From positions 1-8,134 of the forward strand of contig JAMWCO010000057.1 in assembly GCA_023818785.1 (NCBI GenBank): a stretch of 8,134 bases of DNA, read 5' to 3'. The notes below the pieces were generated by a model, which worked only from the letters and a program-made list of their open reading frames with translations, ran no database searches and was not told where the DNA came from. Origin of the DNA: Candidatus Omnitrophota bacterium (GTDB lineage Bacteria > Ratteibacteria > UBA8468 > B48-G9 > JAFGKM01). This document shows positions 1-5,483 of the stretch, one piece after another (position 1 is the stretch's first letter; each line of letters opens with the position of its first letter). A program made the translations under genes and the position numbers.

Positions 1-259
1 GATATATACCTAACATTTCAATTCCTAATTTACGGATTTCTTTAAAAACCTTTAATTGTTCTTCTGGATTCATAAAATAACATGTTTCTGGACTATCTGA
101 TATATTAGCCATTTTATATATATTAGTTACAATTCGTTTAACATTTGATGATGAACTTTGAACAATTTTACCACATAAAATACCACATGCTTCCTTTGGA
201 TATTCATTCTGACAATGTTGTATTATTTCCAGATATTGCTCTTTTGTTAAATGAATCAT
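1..259 (-). CDS. JAMM/MPN (Mov34, M67-type) metallopeptidase, N-terminal part only
   Basis: I translated the minus strand from the ATG at 259. It is open to the window edge (86 codons seen), so the C-terminal part is missing. Residues 1-30 carry the family's opening motif: a start like MIHLTKEQY, a helix, then PKEACGILCG at 21-30, where Glu23 matches the conserved Glu of prokaryotic JAMM proteases. The last visible residues (MLGIY) are where the family normally continues into the zinc-binding HSHP motif, so the metal ligands lie just outside. Its ATG overlaps the stop of the permease gene (ATGA, 256-259), which makes it the fifth gene of the sulfate operon. Known bacterial relatives such as Mec+ and QbsD remove residues from the C-terminus of ThiS/MoaD-like sulfur carriers, Mec+ releasing cysteine from CysO. 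A role in sulfur-carrier processing is inferred from family and context. No strong Shine-Dalgarno is seen, which suggests translational coupling. Confidence 0.85.
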   Translation of the reverse strand, partial: MIHLTKEQYLEIIQHCQNEYPKEACGILCGKIVQSSSSNVKRIVTNIYKMANISDSPETCYFMNPEEQLKVFKEIRKLGIEMLGIY

Positions 260-1218
260 CTTATTAATAAAAAGTGTAATAAATAAGTTAATAAAAATGT
301 TAAAATTGGTGTTATAAGCCATACCGAAATTATTCTTTTAAAAACCAACTTTTTATATGTCAAATAAAACCCATCTTTTACGCTACTTATTGCAAGAACT
401 GAAAAAGTGATAAATTGAGCATATGGTGCTGGGAGACCAAGCAAAGAAGCAATTATTACAAAACCTGAAGTTACAAGTGATATTATTCCTGCTGAAATTT
501 GTCCTATAGGTATTACCTCTTTTGAAAGTGTATTTATTAAACCTTTACCAAATATCAAACTACCTATACCAAAAGATAGTCCTACAAGAAAAATACATAG
601 CATTAAGTCTATAGGAAAAGATAACATAATAGGTGCTACTACATTGGCAATATTATTTGTTCCTATAGCAAAAGACGAATAAAGATTTGTCCCTATAATA
701 AACTTTTTTAATTTTTCATTGTGAACAAATGATTTTTCGTATAATCTAAAATTACTATCTCTTGGCGGATAAAATATCTTTTTAATAGAGTATGTAATTA
801 AAAATGTTAAACAAGAGAATATAACCGTTATGTAGATAATTCTTATTATTGTATTCCAATTTACTTTATGATAGTAAAAAGCAGCACCTGTAAAAGCACT
901 TACAGTTATAAAACTTGTTGATTGTGGTATTTTCAGTAAATTAGCAATAAACATCATTATTGCTGATGAGATAATTATAATTAAACCAGAATAATTTCCA
1001 AAGGATACATGTGATATTTTTGTGACCAATGTAGTAACTACTCTTGGACCAATTAAAAGCCCTCCAATCAACACAAATATAGTGTAAAATAAACTCGCTT
1101 TTCTCCTTGTTAACAAACCACTGCCGTATGATGGTGTAAATGATATTGAAAATCCAGAAGCACCCATATTCATTCCTAAAAATATAGAAACAATTAATAA
1201 AATTATCCTTTCAATCAT
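256..1218 (-). CDS. cysP: PiT-family permease, probable CysP-type sulfate transporter
   Basis: This 320-residue hydrophobic protein has about ten membrane segments and the two-fold internal repeat of the PiT (inorganic phosphate transporter) family. The first signature lies near residues 15-28 (GMNMGASGFSISF) and the second at 184-198 (AIGTNNIANVVAPIM). The re-entrant-type motifs are PQSTS (98-102) and GLPAPYAQ (261-268). A short hydrophilic loop at about 147-172 separates the halves. PiT proteins move phosphate, but Bacillus subtilis CysP (YlnA) is a PiT member that imports sulfate. Here the gene directly follows sat and cysH, so sulfate is the likelier substrate (inference from context). 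The start overlaps the sat stop (ATGA, 1215-1218), and a GGAG at 1227-1230 is well placed for that ATG. Phosphate, or another oxyanion such as thiosulfate, remains possible. Confidence 0.82.
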   Translation of the reverse strand: MIERIILLIVSIFLGMNMGASGFSISFTPSYGSGLLTRRKASLFYTIFVLIGGLLIGPRVVTTLVTKISHVSFGNYSGLIIIISSAIMMFIANLLKIPQSTSFITVSAFTGAAFYYHKVNWNTIIRIIYITVIFSCLTFLITYSIKKIFYPPRDSNFRLYEKSFVHNEKLKKFIIGTNLYSSFAIGTNNIANVVAPIMLSFPIDLMLCIFLVGLSFGIGSLIFGKGLINTLSKEVIPIGQISAGIISLVTSGFVIIASLLGLPAPYAQFITFSVLAISSVKDGFYLTYKKLVFKRIISVWLITPILTFLLTYLLHFLLIR

Positions 1219-2384
1219 ATATTATACTCCGTCCATTTTTGTTTCATACCTTTAATTAATATCTTTGCAATCTCAGGACGAGTAAATTCAAGAGGTGGTA
1301 TTTTTTCATCTTGAAGCATTTGACGAACTTTCGTGCCACTAAATATAATTTTCTCATCTTCACTATGCGGACATGTTTTAGAAGAAGCCATGCCTCCACA
1401 TTTTTTACAATAAAATGCATTTTCAAAAAATAATGGAGTAATCCCAATTTCTTCTTCCTTAAACTTTTTGAATATTTGCTGTGCATCATAAGGACCATAA
1501 TAATTGCCAACACCTGCATGGTCTCGTCCTACTATAAAATGTGTACAACCGTAATTTTTCCTTATAATTGCATGAAAAATTGCTTCTCTTGGACCAGCAT
1601 ATCTCATATAAGCAGGATTAATTGCCAAAATTACTCTATTTTTAGGATAATAATTCTCTATTAAGACCTCATAACATTTCATTCTTATATCTGCAGGTAT
1701 ATCATCAGACTTCGTTTCACCAACTATTGGATGTAAAAATAATCCATCAAAAATCTCCAATGCACATTTTTGAATATACTCATGGGCTCTATGAATAGGA
1801 TTTCTTGTTTGAAAACCAACAATAGTATTCCATCCCTTTTCATTAAAAATTTTTCTTGTTTCTTCAGGGGTCAAATAATAATTGGTAAATTCAGTATGTT
1901 TAGGTTTTTCAAGAAGACTTATTTTACCAGAAAGCAACACATCTCCTTGAGAATAAAGAATATTGACTCCTGGATGTTTTGAGTCTTTCGTTTTATATAC
2001 TTTTTCTGCTTCTAATTCTTTATCATATTGATAAATCTCATCTAAATGAAGAACTCCAAGCACTGTCCCAAATTCATCCAATAGAGCAATATCTTCTCCC
2101 TTCTCAAAACGTTTTGCTTCATCTTTATTTACAGGCAAAGTAATTGGAATAGGCCATACCAAACCATTTGCCAATCTCATATTATACAAAACATTTTCAT
2201 AATCTTCTTTATTCATAAATCCTTCCAAAGGACTAAAAGCTCCTATTGCAATCATTTCTAAGTCGGATATTTGTCTTTTATTTAACATAATGCTTTTAAA
2301 TAGAAATATTTTATCTTTTATAAGTTTCCTTTTATCTTTATCAAGTATCCTATTTATTAATTTCCCACCATGTGGCTGTCTCAT
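1215..2384 (-). CDS. sat: Sulfate adenylyltransferase (ATP sulfurylase)
   Basis: The enzyme catalyses ATP + sulfate -> APS + pyrophosphate, the activating step of sulfate assimilation, in the cytoplasm. The protein has 389 residues, the usual length of the monofunctional Sat/MET3-type enzyme without an APS-kinase domain. An N-terminal PUA-like domain covers about 1-165. The catalytic domain has QTRNP at 192-196, with the HxxH pair His198/His201, GRDHAG at 286-291 and SGTKVRQML at 349-357. A C-x2-C-x8-C-x-H cluster (Cys326, Cys329, Cys338, His340) should bind zinc, as in some bacterial and archaeal homologues. The start at 2384 is supported by GAGGTG at 2390-2395, five bases upstream. It lies 23 bp after cysH and overlaps the permease start, so it is co-transcribed with both. 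The unrelated CysD/CysN type of enzyme is excluded by the motifs. Confidence 0.97.
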   Translation of the reverse strand: MRQPHGGKLINRILDKDKRKLIKDKIFLFKSIMLNKRQISDLEMIAIGAFSPLEGFMNKEDYENVLYNMRLANGLVWPIPITLPVNKDEAKRFEKGEDIALLDEFGTVLGVLHLDEIYQYDKELEAEKVYKTKDSKHPGVNILYSQGDVLLSGKISLLEKPKHTEFTNYYLTPEETRKIFNEKGWNTIVGFQTRNPIHRAHEYIQKCALEIFDGLFLHPIVGETKSDDIPADIRMKCYEVLIENYYPKNRVILAINPAYMRYAGPREAIFHAIIRKNYGCTHFIVGRDHAGVGNYYGPYDAQQIFKKFKEEEIGITPLFFENAFYCKKCGGMASSKTCPHSEDEKIIFSGTKVRQMLQDEKIPPLEFTRPEIAKILIKGMKQKWTEYNI

Positions 2385-2407
2385 TTTAACACCTCACATG
2401 TTAATTA

Positions 2408-3109
2408 CTATATTTTTTTATGAAGTCCACATTCCTTTTTTTCTGGTGCTTCCCACCACCAACGCCCAGCACGAATATCTTCTCCAGGTTTTATTGCACG
2501 AGTACATGGAGCACATCCAATACTTGGGTATCCTTTATCATGTAAAATATTATAAGGCACATTGTTAACTTTTATATAATCCCACACCTGTTTCTCTGTC
2601 CAATCAGCAAGTGGATTTATTTTTACTATTGAATTATGTGCATAGTCAATCTCAATCTTTTTAATATTTATTCTTGTAATAGATTGTTCACGCCTTAAGC
2701 CACAAATCCATGCATCTAAATTTTTTAATGCTCTATTCAATGGCTCAACTTTTCTTATCTTACAACATAACTGTCTAAGTTCAACACTTTTGTAAAACAA
2801 ATTAAATCCATATTTGGACACCATCTCTTCTACTGATTTTGCATCAGGGAAATATACCTCAATATTTATTTTGTATTTTTCTTTTATCTTATCCATAACA
2901 TCGTATGTCTCTTGAGGAAGTCTTCCTGTATCAATAGTAAATATCCGTGGTTGAAAATTTAAAGATAAATCTTGAGAAACCTTCACAAGCATATCAATCA
3001 AAACAACATCTTCTGCACCAAAACTTGAAGATAAAGCAACTCTATCCTGATATTTCTCTAATGCATACTTTAATATCTCTTGAGGACTTTTTGACTCTAA
3101 ATTTTCCAT
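2408..3109 (-). CDS. cysH: Adenylyl-sulfate (APS) reductase, [4Fe-4S], thioredoxin-dependent
   Basis: The enzyme reduces APS to sulfite and AMP using thioredoxin or a similar donor, and so takes the product of the neighbouring sat. It is a 233-residue PAPS-reductase-family protein with the PP-loop-like nucleotide motif SSSFGAED at 27-34 and TGRLPQET at 61-68. The conserved GLRREQSITR lies at 137-146, and the catalytic KKECGLH is at 224-230 (Cys227). It keeps both extra cysteine pairs, Cys115-Cys116 and Cys199-x2-Cys202, which bind the [4Fe-4S] cluster. These pairs mark APS-specific enzymes, whereas cluster-free PAPS reductases such as the E. coli enzyme lack them. No APS kinase gene is visible, which fits direct APS use. 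An AGGAGGG at 3114-3120 supports the start. The gap to the upstream regulator is 14 bp, so they share a transcript. Confidence 0.96.
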   Translation of the reverse strand: MENLESKSPQEILKYALEKYQDRVALSSSFGAEDVVLIDMLVKVSQDLSLNFQPRIFTIDTGRLPQETYDVMDKIKEKYKINIEVYFPDAKSVEEMVSKYGFNLFYKSVELRQLCCKIRKVEPLNRALKNLDAWICGLRREQSITRINIKKIEIDYAHNSIVKINPLADWTEKQVWDYIKVNNVPYNILHDKGYPSIGCAPCTRAIKPGEDIRAGRWWWEAPEKKECGLHKKI

Positions 3110-3123
3110 TATTCCCTCCTTTT

Positions 3124-3570
3124 TTAAATATAATAAATATTTATTTCATTTCCTTTTAATTTTTCCTTATGCCATTTAACCATATCTTCCAATGTTATAG
3201 AATTAAGAACATTTAAAATTGCTTCCTTTACTTTAATCCATATATCTCGGGCAACACATATTTTCTCCCGTGAACATAACTTCCTATTCTCTACACAATA
3301 TACAGGCGCTAAAGAACCTTCTAATGTTTCTACAACTTTCCCAATTTTAATTTGAGATGGTGGTTTAGCCAAAATGCATCCACCATTTTTACCACGAATA
3401 GTTTTAACTAACCCAACCGCTTGTAATGAAACTATCAAATGCTCAACATATCTTCTTGAAATTTCTTGATTTTTAGCAATTTTTTTAACAGGAATAAATC
3501 CTTCACCATAATGTAAAGCCAATTCTAACATTATTCTTACACCATAACGACTTCTTGCAGAAAGTTTCAT
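3124..3570 (-). CDS. Rrf2-family transcriptional regulator with Fe-S-type cysteines
   Basis: This 148-residue Rrf2 protein is the first gene of the sulfate operon. The N-terminal winged helix is clear: MKLSARSRYGVRIMLELA at 1-18, an ISRRYVEHL recognition helix around 37-45, and RGKNGGCILAKP at 59-70 in the wing. The C-terminal part holds three cysteines, Cys92, Cys99 and Cys105, at nearly the positions that bind the [2Fe-2S] cluster in IscR. The fourth IscR ligand, a histidine just after the last cysteine, is not obvious here. CymR, the Rrf2 regulator of sulfur genes in Firmicutes, lacks these cysteines, so this protein probably senses Fe-S or redox state. Its job is most likely control of the operon it heads and of itself (inference). 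AAGGA at 3578-3582, seven bases from the ATG, supports the start. Confidence 0.92.
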   Translation of the reverse strand: MKLSARSRYGVRIMLELALHYGEGFIPVKKIAKNQEISRRYVEHLIVSLQAVGLVKTIRGKNGGCILAKPPSQIKIGKVVETLEGSLAPVYCVENRKLCSREKICVARDIWIKVKEAILNVLNSITLEDMVKWHKEKLKGNEINIYYI

Positions 3571-3585
3571 TCCTTTTTCCTTTTT

Positions 3586-3611
3586 ATTACTATAACGACC
3601 AATTTAGTAAT
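3586..3611. promoter_or_regulatory. Inverted repeat, probable Rrf2 operator
   Basis: ATTACTA (3586-3592) and TAGTAAT (3605-3611) form a perfect 7-bp inverted repeat with a 12-bp spacer (26 bp in all). It begins directly next to the -10 box and covers the expected transcription start. Rrf2 dimers bind palindromes of about this size at such positions, so autorepression of the whole operon is the natural reading. Binding by this particular protein is inferred. Confidence 0.65.
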
Positions 3612-3640
3612 ATTATACCTTAAGAATAAAATTTTGTCAA
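3612..3640 (-). promoter_or_regulatory. Near-perfect sigma-70 promoter of the rrf2-cysH-sat-cysP operon
   Basis: On the minus strand a TTGACA (3635-3640) is followed after exactly 17 bp by TATAAT (3612-3617), both full consensus matches. The predicted transcription start falls at about 3604-3606, giving a leader of about 35 nt to the rrf2 ATG. Such a strong core promoter is expected to be held down by a repressor, and the adjacent inverted repeat fits that. Confidence 0.9.
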
Positions 3641-3717
3641 GAGTTCTTATCCTTATCAGAATAAAAAATTAAAAATTTGTTTTTCAAAAAGGACTATACT
3701 ACAGCAAATATGGATTC

Positions 3718-3971
3718 TTTCTTCTTCCCCTCAATTTCTCCTCTATTTTAAGTTTTCAATTTTTACTATGTTTTTTCTTATTGCCTTTGTATTACCGAAA
3801 CCATCCCTTTTCAATGAAGATTATCAAAGCGGGATACGGGATTGTTTCTCCTTTTCCTTCATCTCTACCATACTTTTAAGTTTTCAATTTTTACTATGTT
3901 TTTTCTTATTGCCTTTGTATTACCGAAACCATCCCTTTTCAATGAAGATTATCAAAGCGGGATACGGGATT
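3718..3971. repeat. Tandem direct repeat (~128 bp) ending in the tRNA-Gly 3' end
   Basis: Two 98-bp blocks, 3746-3843 and 3874-3971, are identical base for base by my comparison, with a 128-bp offset. The bases preceding each block (3718-3745 and 3844-3873) are also related but diverged, so the real units are about 126 and 128 bp. The last 15 bases of each unit (GCGGGATACGGGATT) are the 3' end of the tRNA-Gly gene as read on the + strand. In the second unit they run on into the intact tRNA, and in the first they stop. Bases around 3680-3717 look like the end of a third, badly decayed unit. No coding capacity, integrase or terminal inverted repeats are seen. This region and the promoter account for the gene-free stretch 3571-3955. 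Confidence 0.9.
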
Positions 3972-4027
3972 TGAACCCGCGACCACGAGCTTGGGAAGCT
4001 CGCACTCTACCGCTGAGTTAATCCCGC
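3956..4027 (-). tRNA. tRNA-Gly (anticodon CCC)
   Basis: Read on the minus strand the gene folds as a full cloverleaf. The acceptor is GCGGGAT/ATCCCGC. The D stem ACTC/GAGT encloses AGCGGTA. The anticodon stem CGAGC/GCTCG has loop TTCCCAA. The T stem GCGGG/CCCGT has loop TTCAAAT. The anticodon CCC reads GGG codons. The discriminator base is U, as usual for bacterial tRNA-Gly, and the 3' CCA is not encoded. Fragments of the same gene flank it on both sides. Confidence 0.96.
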
Positions 4028-4037
4028 TTTATAATAT

Positions 4038-4066
4038 AAAATACTTCCTATTTTTTAAAAAGTCAA
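4038..4066 (-). promoter_or_regulatory. Promoter of tRNA-Gly
   Basis: On the minus strand TTGACT (4061-4066) is followed after 17 bp by TATTTT (4038-4043). Transcription would start only a few bases before the mature tRNA 5' end. An additional TATA-rich stretch lies at 4029-4037. A mutated copy of this whole segment occurs at 4156-4193. Confidence 0.6.
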
Positions 4067-4129
4067 TATTCAGGTCTCTGCTTGGCAGGTCGCGAAAAAT
4101 TTAAACTTCGTATTTTCTGAATAAAACCA

Positions 4130-4193
4130 GGATACGGAACTAATGAGTTAATCTGTTTTATAATATAAATATTTCCTTTTTTTAAAAAAAAAG
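4130..4193 (-). pseudogene. tRNA-Gly remnant with decayed promoter
   Basis: Bases 4144-4193 match 4014-4062 closely. That reference segment is the first 14 bases of the tRNA-Gly gene plus its promoter region, and the two differ at only a handful of substitutions and one or two single-base gaps. Directly next to it, GGATACGGA (4130-4138) resembles the tRNA 3' end. Together these read as a tRNA-Gly copy that lost its middle of about 45 bases, including the anticodon, and has since decayed. The acceptor pairing is broken (CCCGC has become CTGTT). The -35 region is also no longer recognisable. Confidence 0.7.
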
Positions 4194-4217
4194 ATTAAAA
4201 TATTTTTAGGGAGACAA

Positions 4218-5030
4218 ATGGAAGAAGAAATTAAAAAATTAGAGAATATAATTTTGTTTAAGGAAACAGAGATAAAAAATTTGAAAGAAGAAGTTAGAAA
4301 TTTAAAAAATATCATTTCTCATTTTCCGGGTATAATTATAGTTCTTAATAAATATGGAATAATTGAATTTATAAATGAAAATGGTGCCAAAATACTTGGT
4401 TATTCATATGATGAATTAACAGGAGAAAATTGGTTTGAAAAATGTATTCCAGAAAATATAAAAGATAGTTTAAGGTTTGTTTTTAATAAAATTATTGAAG
4501 GAGAAATTGAAGAATATAAATATTATGAGAGTCCAATTGAAACAAAATATAAAACTTTAAAAATCATAGAATGGAGAAATATCTACATAAAGGATGAAAA
4601 AGGTAATATTATTAAAATAATAAATTATGGCACAGAAACTTCAAGTAAAGGATTAATAAAAGATGATATTGAAAAAAAATTAATAAAATTTCTTGATAAT
4701 ATTCCAGAAGCAATTCATATAATTGATAGAGAATATAATATTCTATATATAAATGAAACATTTAAAAATTGGAATAAAATTTTAGGATTTGAAAGTAATG
4801 TGATTGGGAAAAAAATTTTTGATGTATATCCATTTTTAACAGAAAATATTAAAAATGAGTATCAAAAAGTATTTGATACAGGTGACATTTTAATAACTAA
4901 GGAAAAAAATTTGATAAGGGATAAAGAAATTATTACTGAAACAAGAAAAATTCCAATATTTGAAAGAGAAAAAGTTGTTCATATTTTGACACTCATAAGA
5001 GAATTAACTAATTTTTTGAAAGATTTATAA
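4218..5030 (+). CDS. Stand-alone double-PAS sensor protein without output domain
   Basis: The protein has 270 residues and no signal peptide or membrane segment. Residues 1-34 are a charged heptad-like coiled coil (KKLENIILFKETEIKNLKEE). A first PAS domain follows at about 31-140, with FPGIIIVLNKYGIIEFINENGAKILGY near its start and a YIKDEKGNI strand near its end. A second PAS domain lies at about 152-265, starting around FLDNIPEAIHIIDREYNILYIN. The chain ends at the end of the second PAS domain, with no HisKA, HATPase, GGDEF, EAL or DNA-binding part. It therefore probably acts through protein-protein contacts with a partner encoded elsewhere, or is the input half left from a longer sensor. 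No heme- or flavin-binding residue can be assigned by eye. AGGGAG at 4208-4213 supports the start. It stands alone on its strand. Confidence 0.85.
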   Translation: MEEEIKKLENIILFKETEIKNLKEEVRNLKNIISHFPGIIIVLNKYGIIEFINENGAKILGYSYDELTGENWFEKCIPENIKDSLRFVFNKIIEGEIEEYKYYESPIETKYKTLKIIEWRNIYIKDEKGNIIKIINYGTETSSKGLIKDDIEKKLIKFLDNIPEAIHIIDREYNILYINETFKNWNKILGFESNVIGKKIFDVYPFLTENIKNEYQKVFDTGDILITKEKNLIRDKEIITETRKIPIFEREKVVHILTLIRELTNFLKDL

Positions 5031-5438
5031 TTAAATTTTTACTTCTTCTTTTTCAAACTCTTTTATCTTTTCTAAAAAAGTATCTATAGAATTTTCAACC
5101 TCATCCCATTTGATTTCTTCCTTTGGGAACATTTTCGTTTCTTTAACAACATAAAGAAGAAATAAATCCTCCCCTTTTTCTTTTATATATTTTATCGCTT
5201 CTTTTCTACTTTCAAAGATTTTTTCCCCTCTTTCACTAATAGGGATTTTTTTTAACTCTTCTTCAGGTAAATTTCTTATTGCACCATACATATAAGCAGT
5301 TAAAGAGAATTCTTTTACCAGTAAAACTTCTTCAATTATTTGTTCTCCAGTACTTATTCCAGTTGTAATTGCTTCTTCTGGTGTTAAACATAAATATTCT
5401 TTAGGTCTAATCCTATACCTTTTTACTTCTTTCTCCAT
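5031..5438 (-). CDS. Hypothetical protein, 135 residues, unrecognised
   Basis: I do not recognise this family. The protein is soluble and very rich in Glu and Lys. It begins with a short basic strand (KRYRIRPKEYLCLTPEEA, from residue 6). The middle contains TTGISTGEQIIEEVLLVKEF (25-44), and 91-99 (DLFLLYVVK) is a hydrophobic strand. The last 30 residues form a charged helix. The mixed strand/helix pattern suggests a small alpha/beta domain. It is probably a real gene: the frame is open over the whole gap between its neighbours, the composition is protein-like, and there is a plausible divergent promoter upstream. The Shine-Dalgarno is weak (AAGG about 13 bases upstream), so the start is less certain. 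Its stop directly abuts the stop of the PAS gene. Confidence 0.72.
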   Translation of the reverse strand: MEKEVKRYRIRPKEYLCLTPEEAITTGISTGEQIIEEVLLVKEFSLTAYMYGAIRNLPEEELKKIPISERGEKIFESRKEAIKYIKEKGEDLFLLYVVKETKMFPKEEIKWDEVENSIDTFLEKIKEFEKEEVKI

Positions 5439-5447
5439 TAATTTTAT

Positions 5448-5476
5448 TTTACCTTATATTTTTAATTCTGTATAAT
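5448..5476 (+). promoter_or_regulatory. Promoter of the first URO-D-like gene, giving a leaderless start
   Basis: TTTACC (5448-5453) is followed after 17 bp by a perfect TATAAT (5471-5476). The expected start of transcription, about 7 bases beyond the -10 box, coincides with the ATG at 5484. No Shine-Dalgarno precedes that ATG, so the mRNA is probably leaderless. Sequence similarity to the paralogue begins within the first few residues, which supports this ATG. On the opposite strand another TATAAT (5479-5484) forms an inverted repeat with the first and has a weak TTGGTT (5503-5508) 18 bp upstream. It could drive the divergent 135-residue gene. Confidence 0.6.
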
Positions 5477-5483
5477 AGATTAT

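Noticed and set aside
1256..3159. Small open frames antisense to or nested in sat and cysH
   Set aside because: The sat and cysH frames carry family motifs throughout. The others are short, have no motifs and lie wholly or mostly inside these genes.
3571..3606. Riboswitch or T-box leader in front of the sulfate operon
   Set aside because: The predicted promoter leaves a leader of only about 35 nt, too short for a SAM riboswitch or T-box. The inverted repeat fits a protein operator better.
3746..3971. Direct repeats considered as a CRISPR array or insertion sequence
   Set aside because: The repeat is 98 bp with a single 30-bp interval that is itself related to the sequence before the first copy. 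There are no regular short repeats, Cas genes, transposase or terminal inverted repeats.
3768..3974. Open frame on the + strand within the repeat and tRNA end
   Set aside because: It lies in the duplicated non-coding repeat and runs into the tRNA. It encodes a repeated low-complexity hydrophobic peptide and has no family resemblance.
4067..4129. Possible small RNA or regulatory element between the tRNA-Gly promoter and the tRNA remnant
   Set aside because: Only a loose ATTCAG/CTGAAT pairing is visible at its ends. There is no stable stem, promoter or terminator that I can support.
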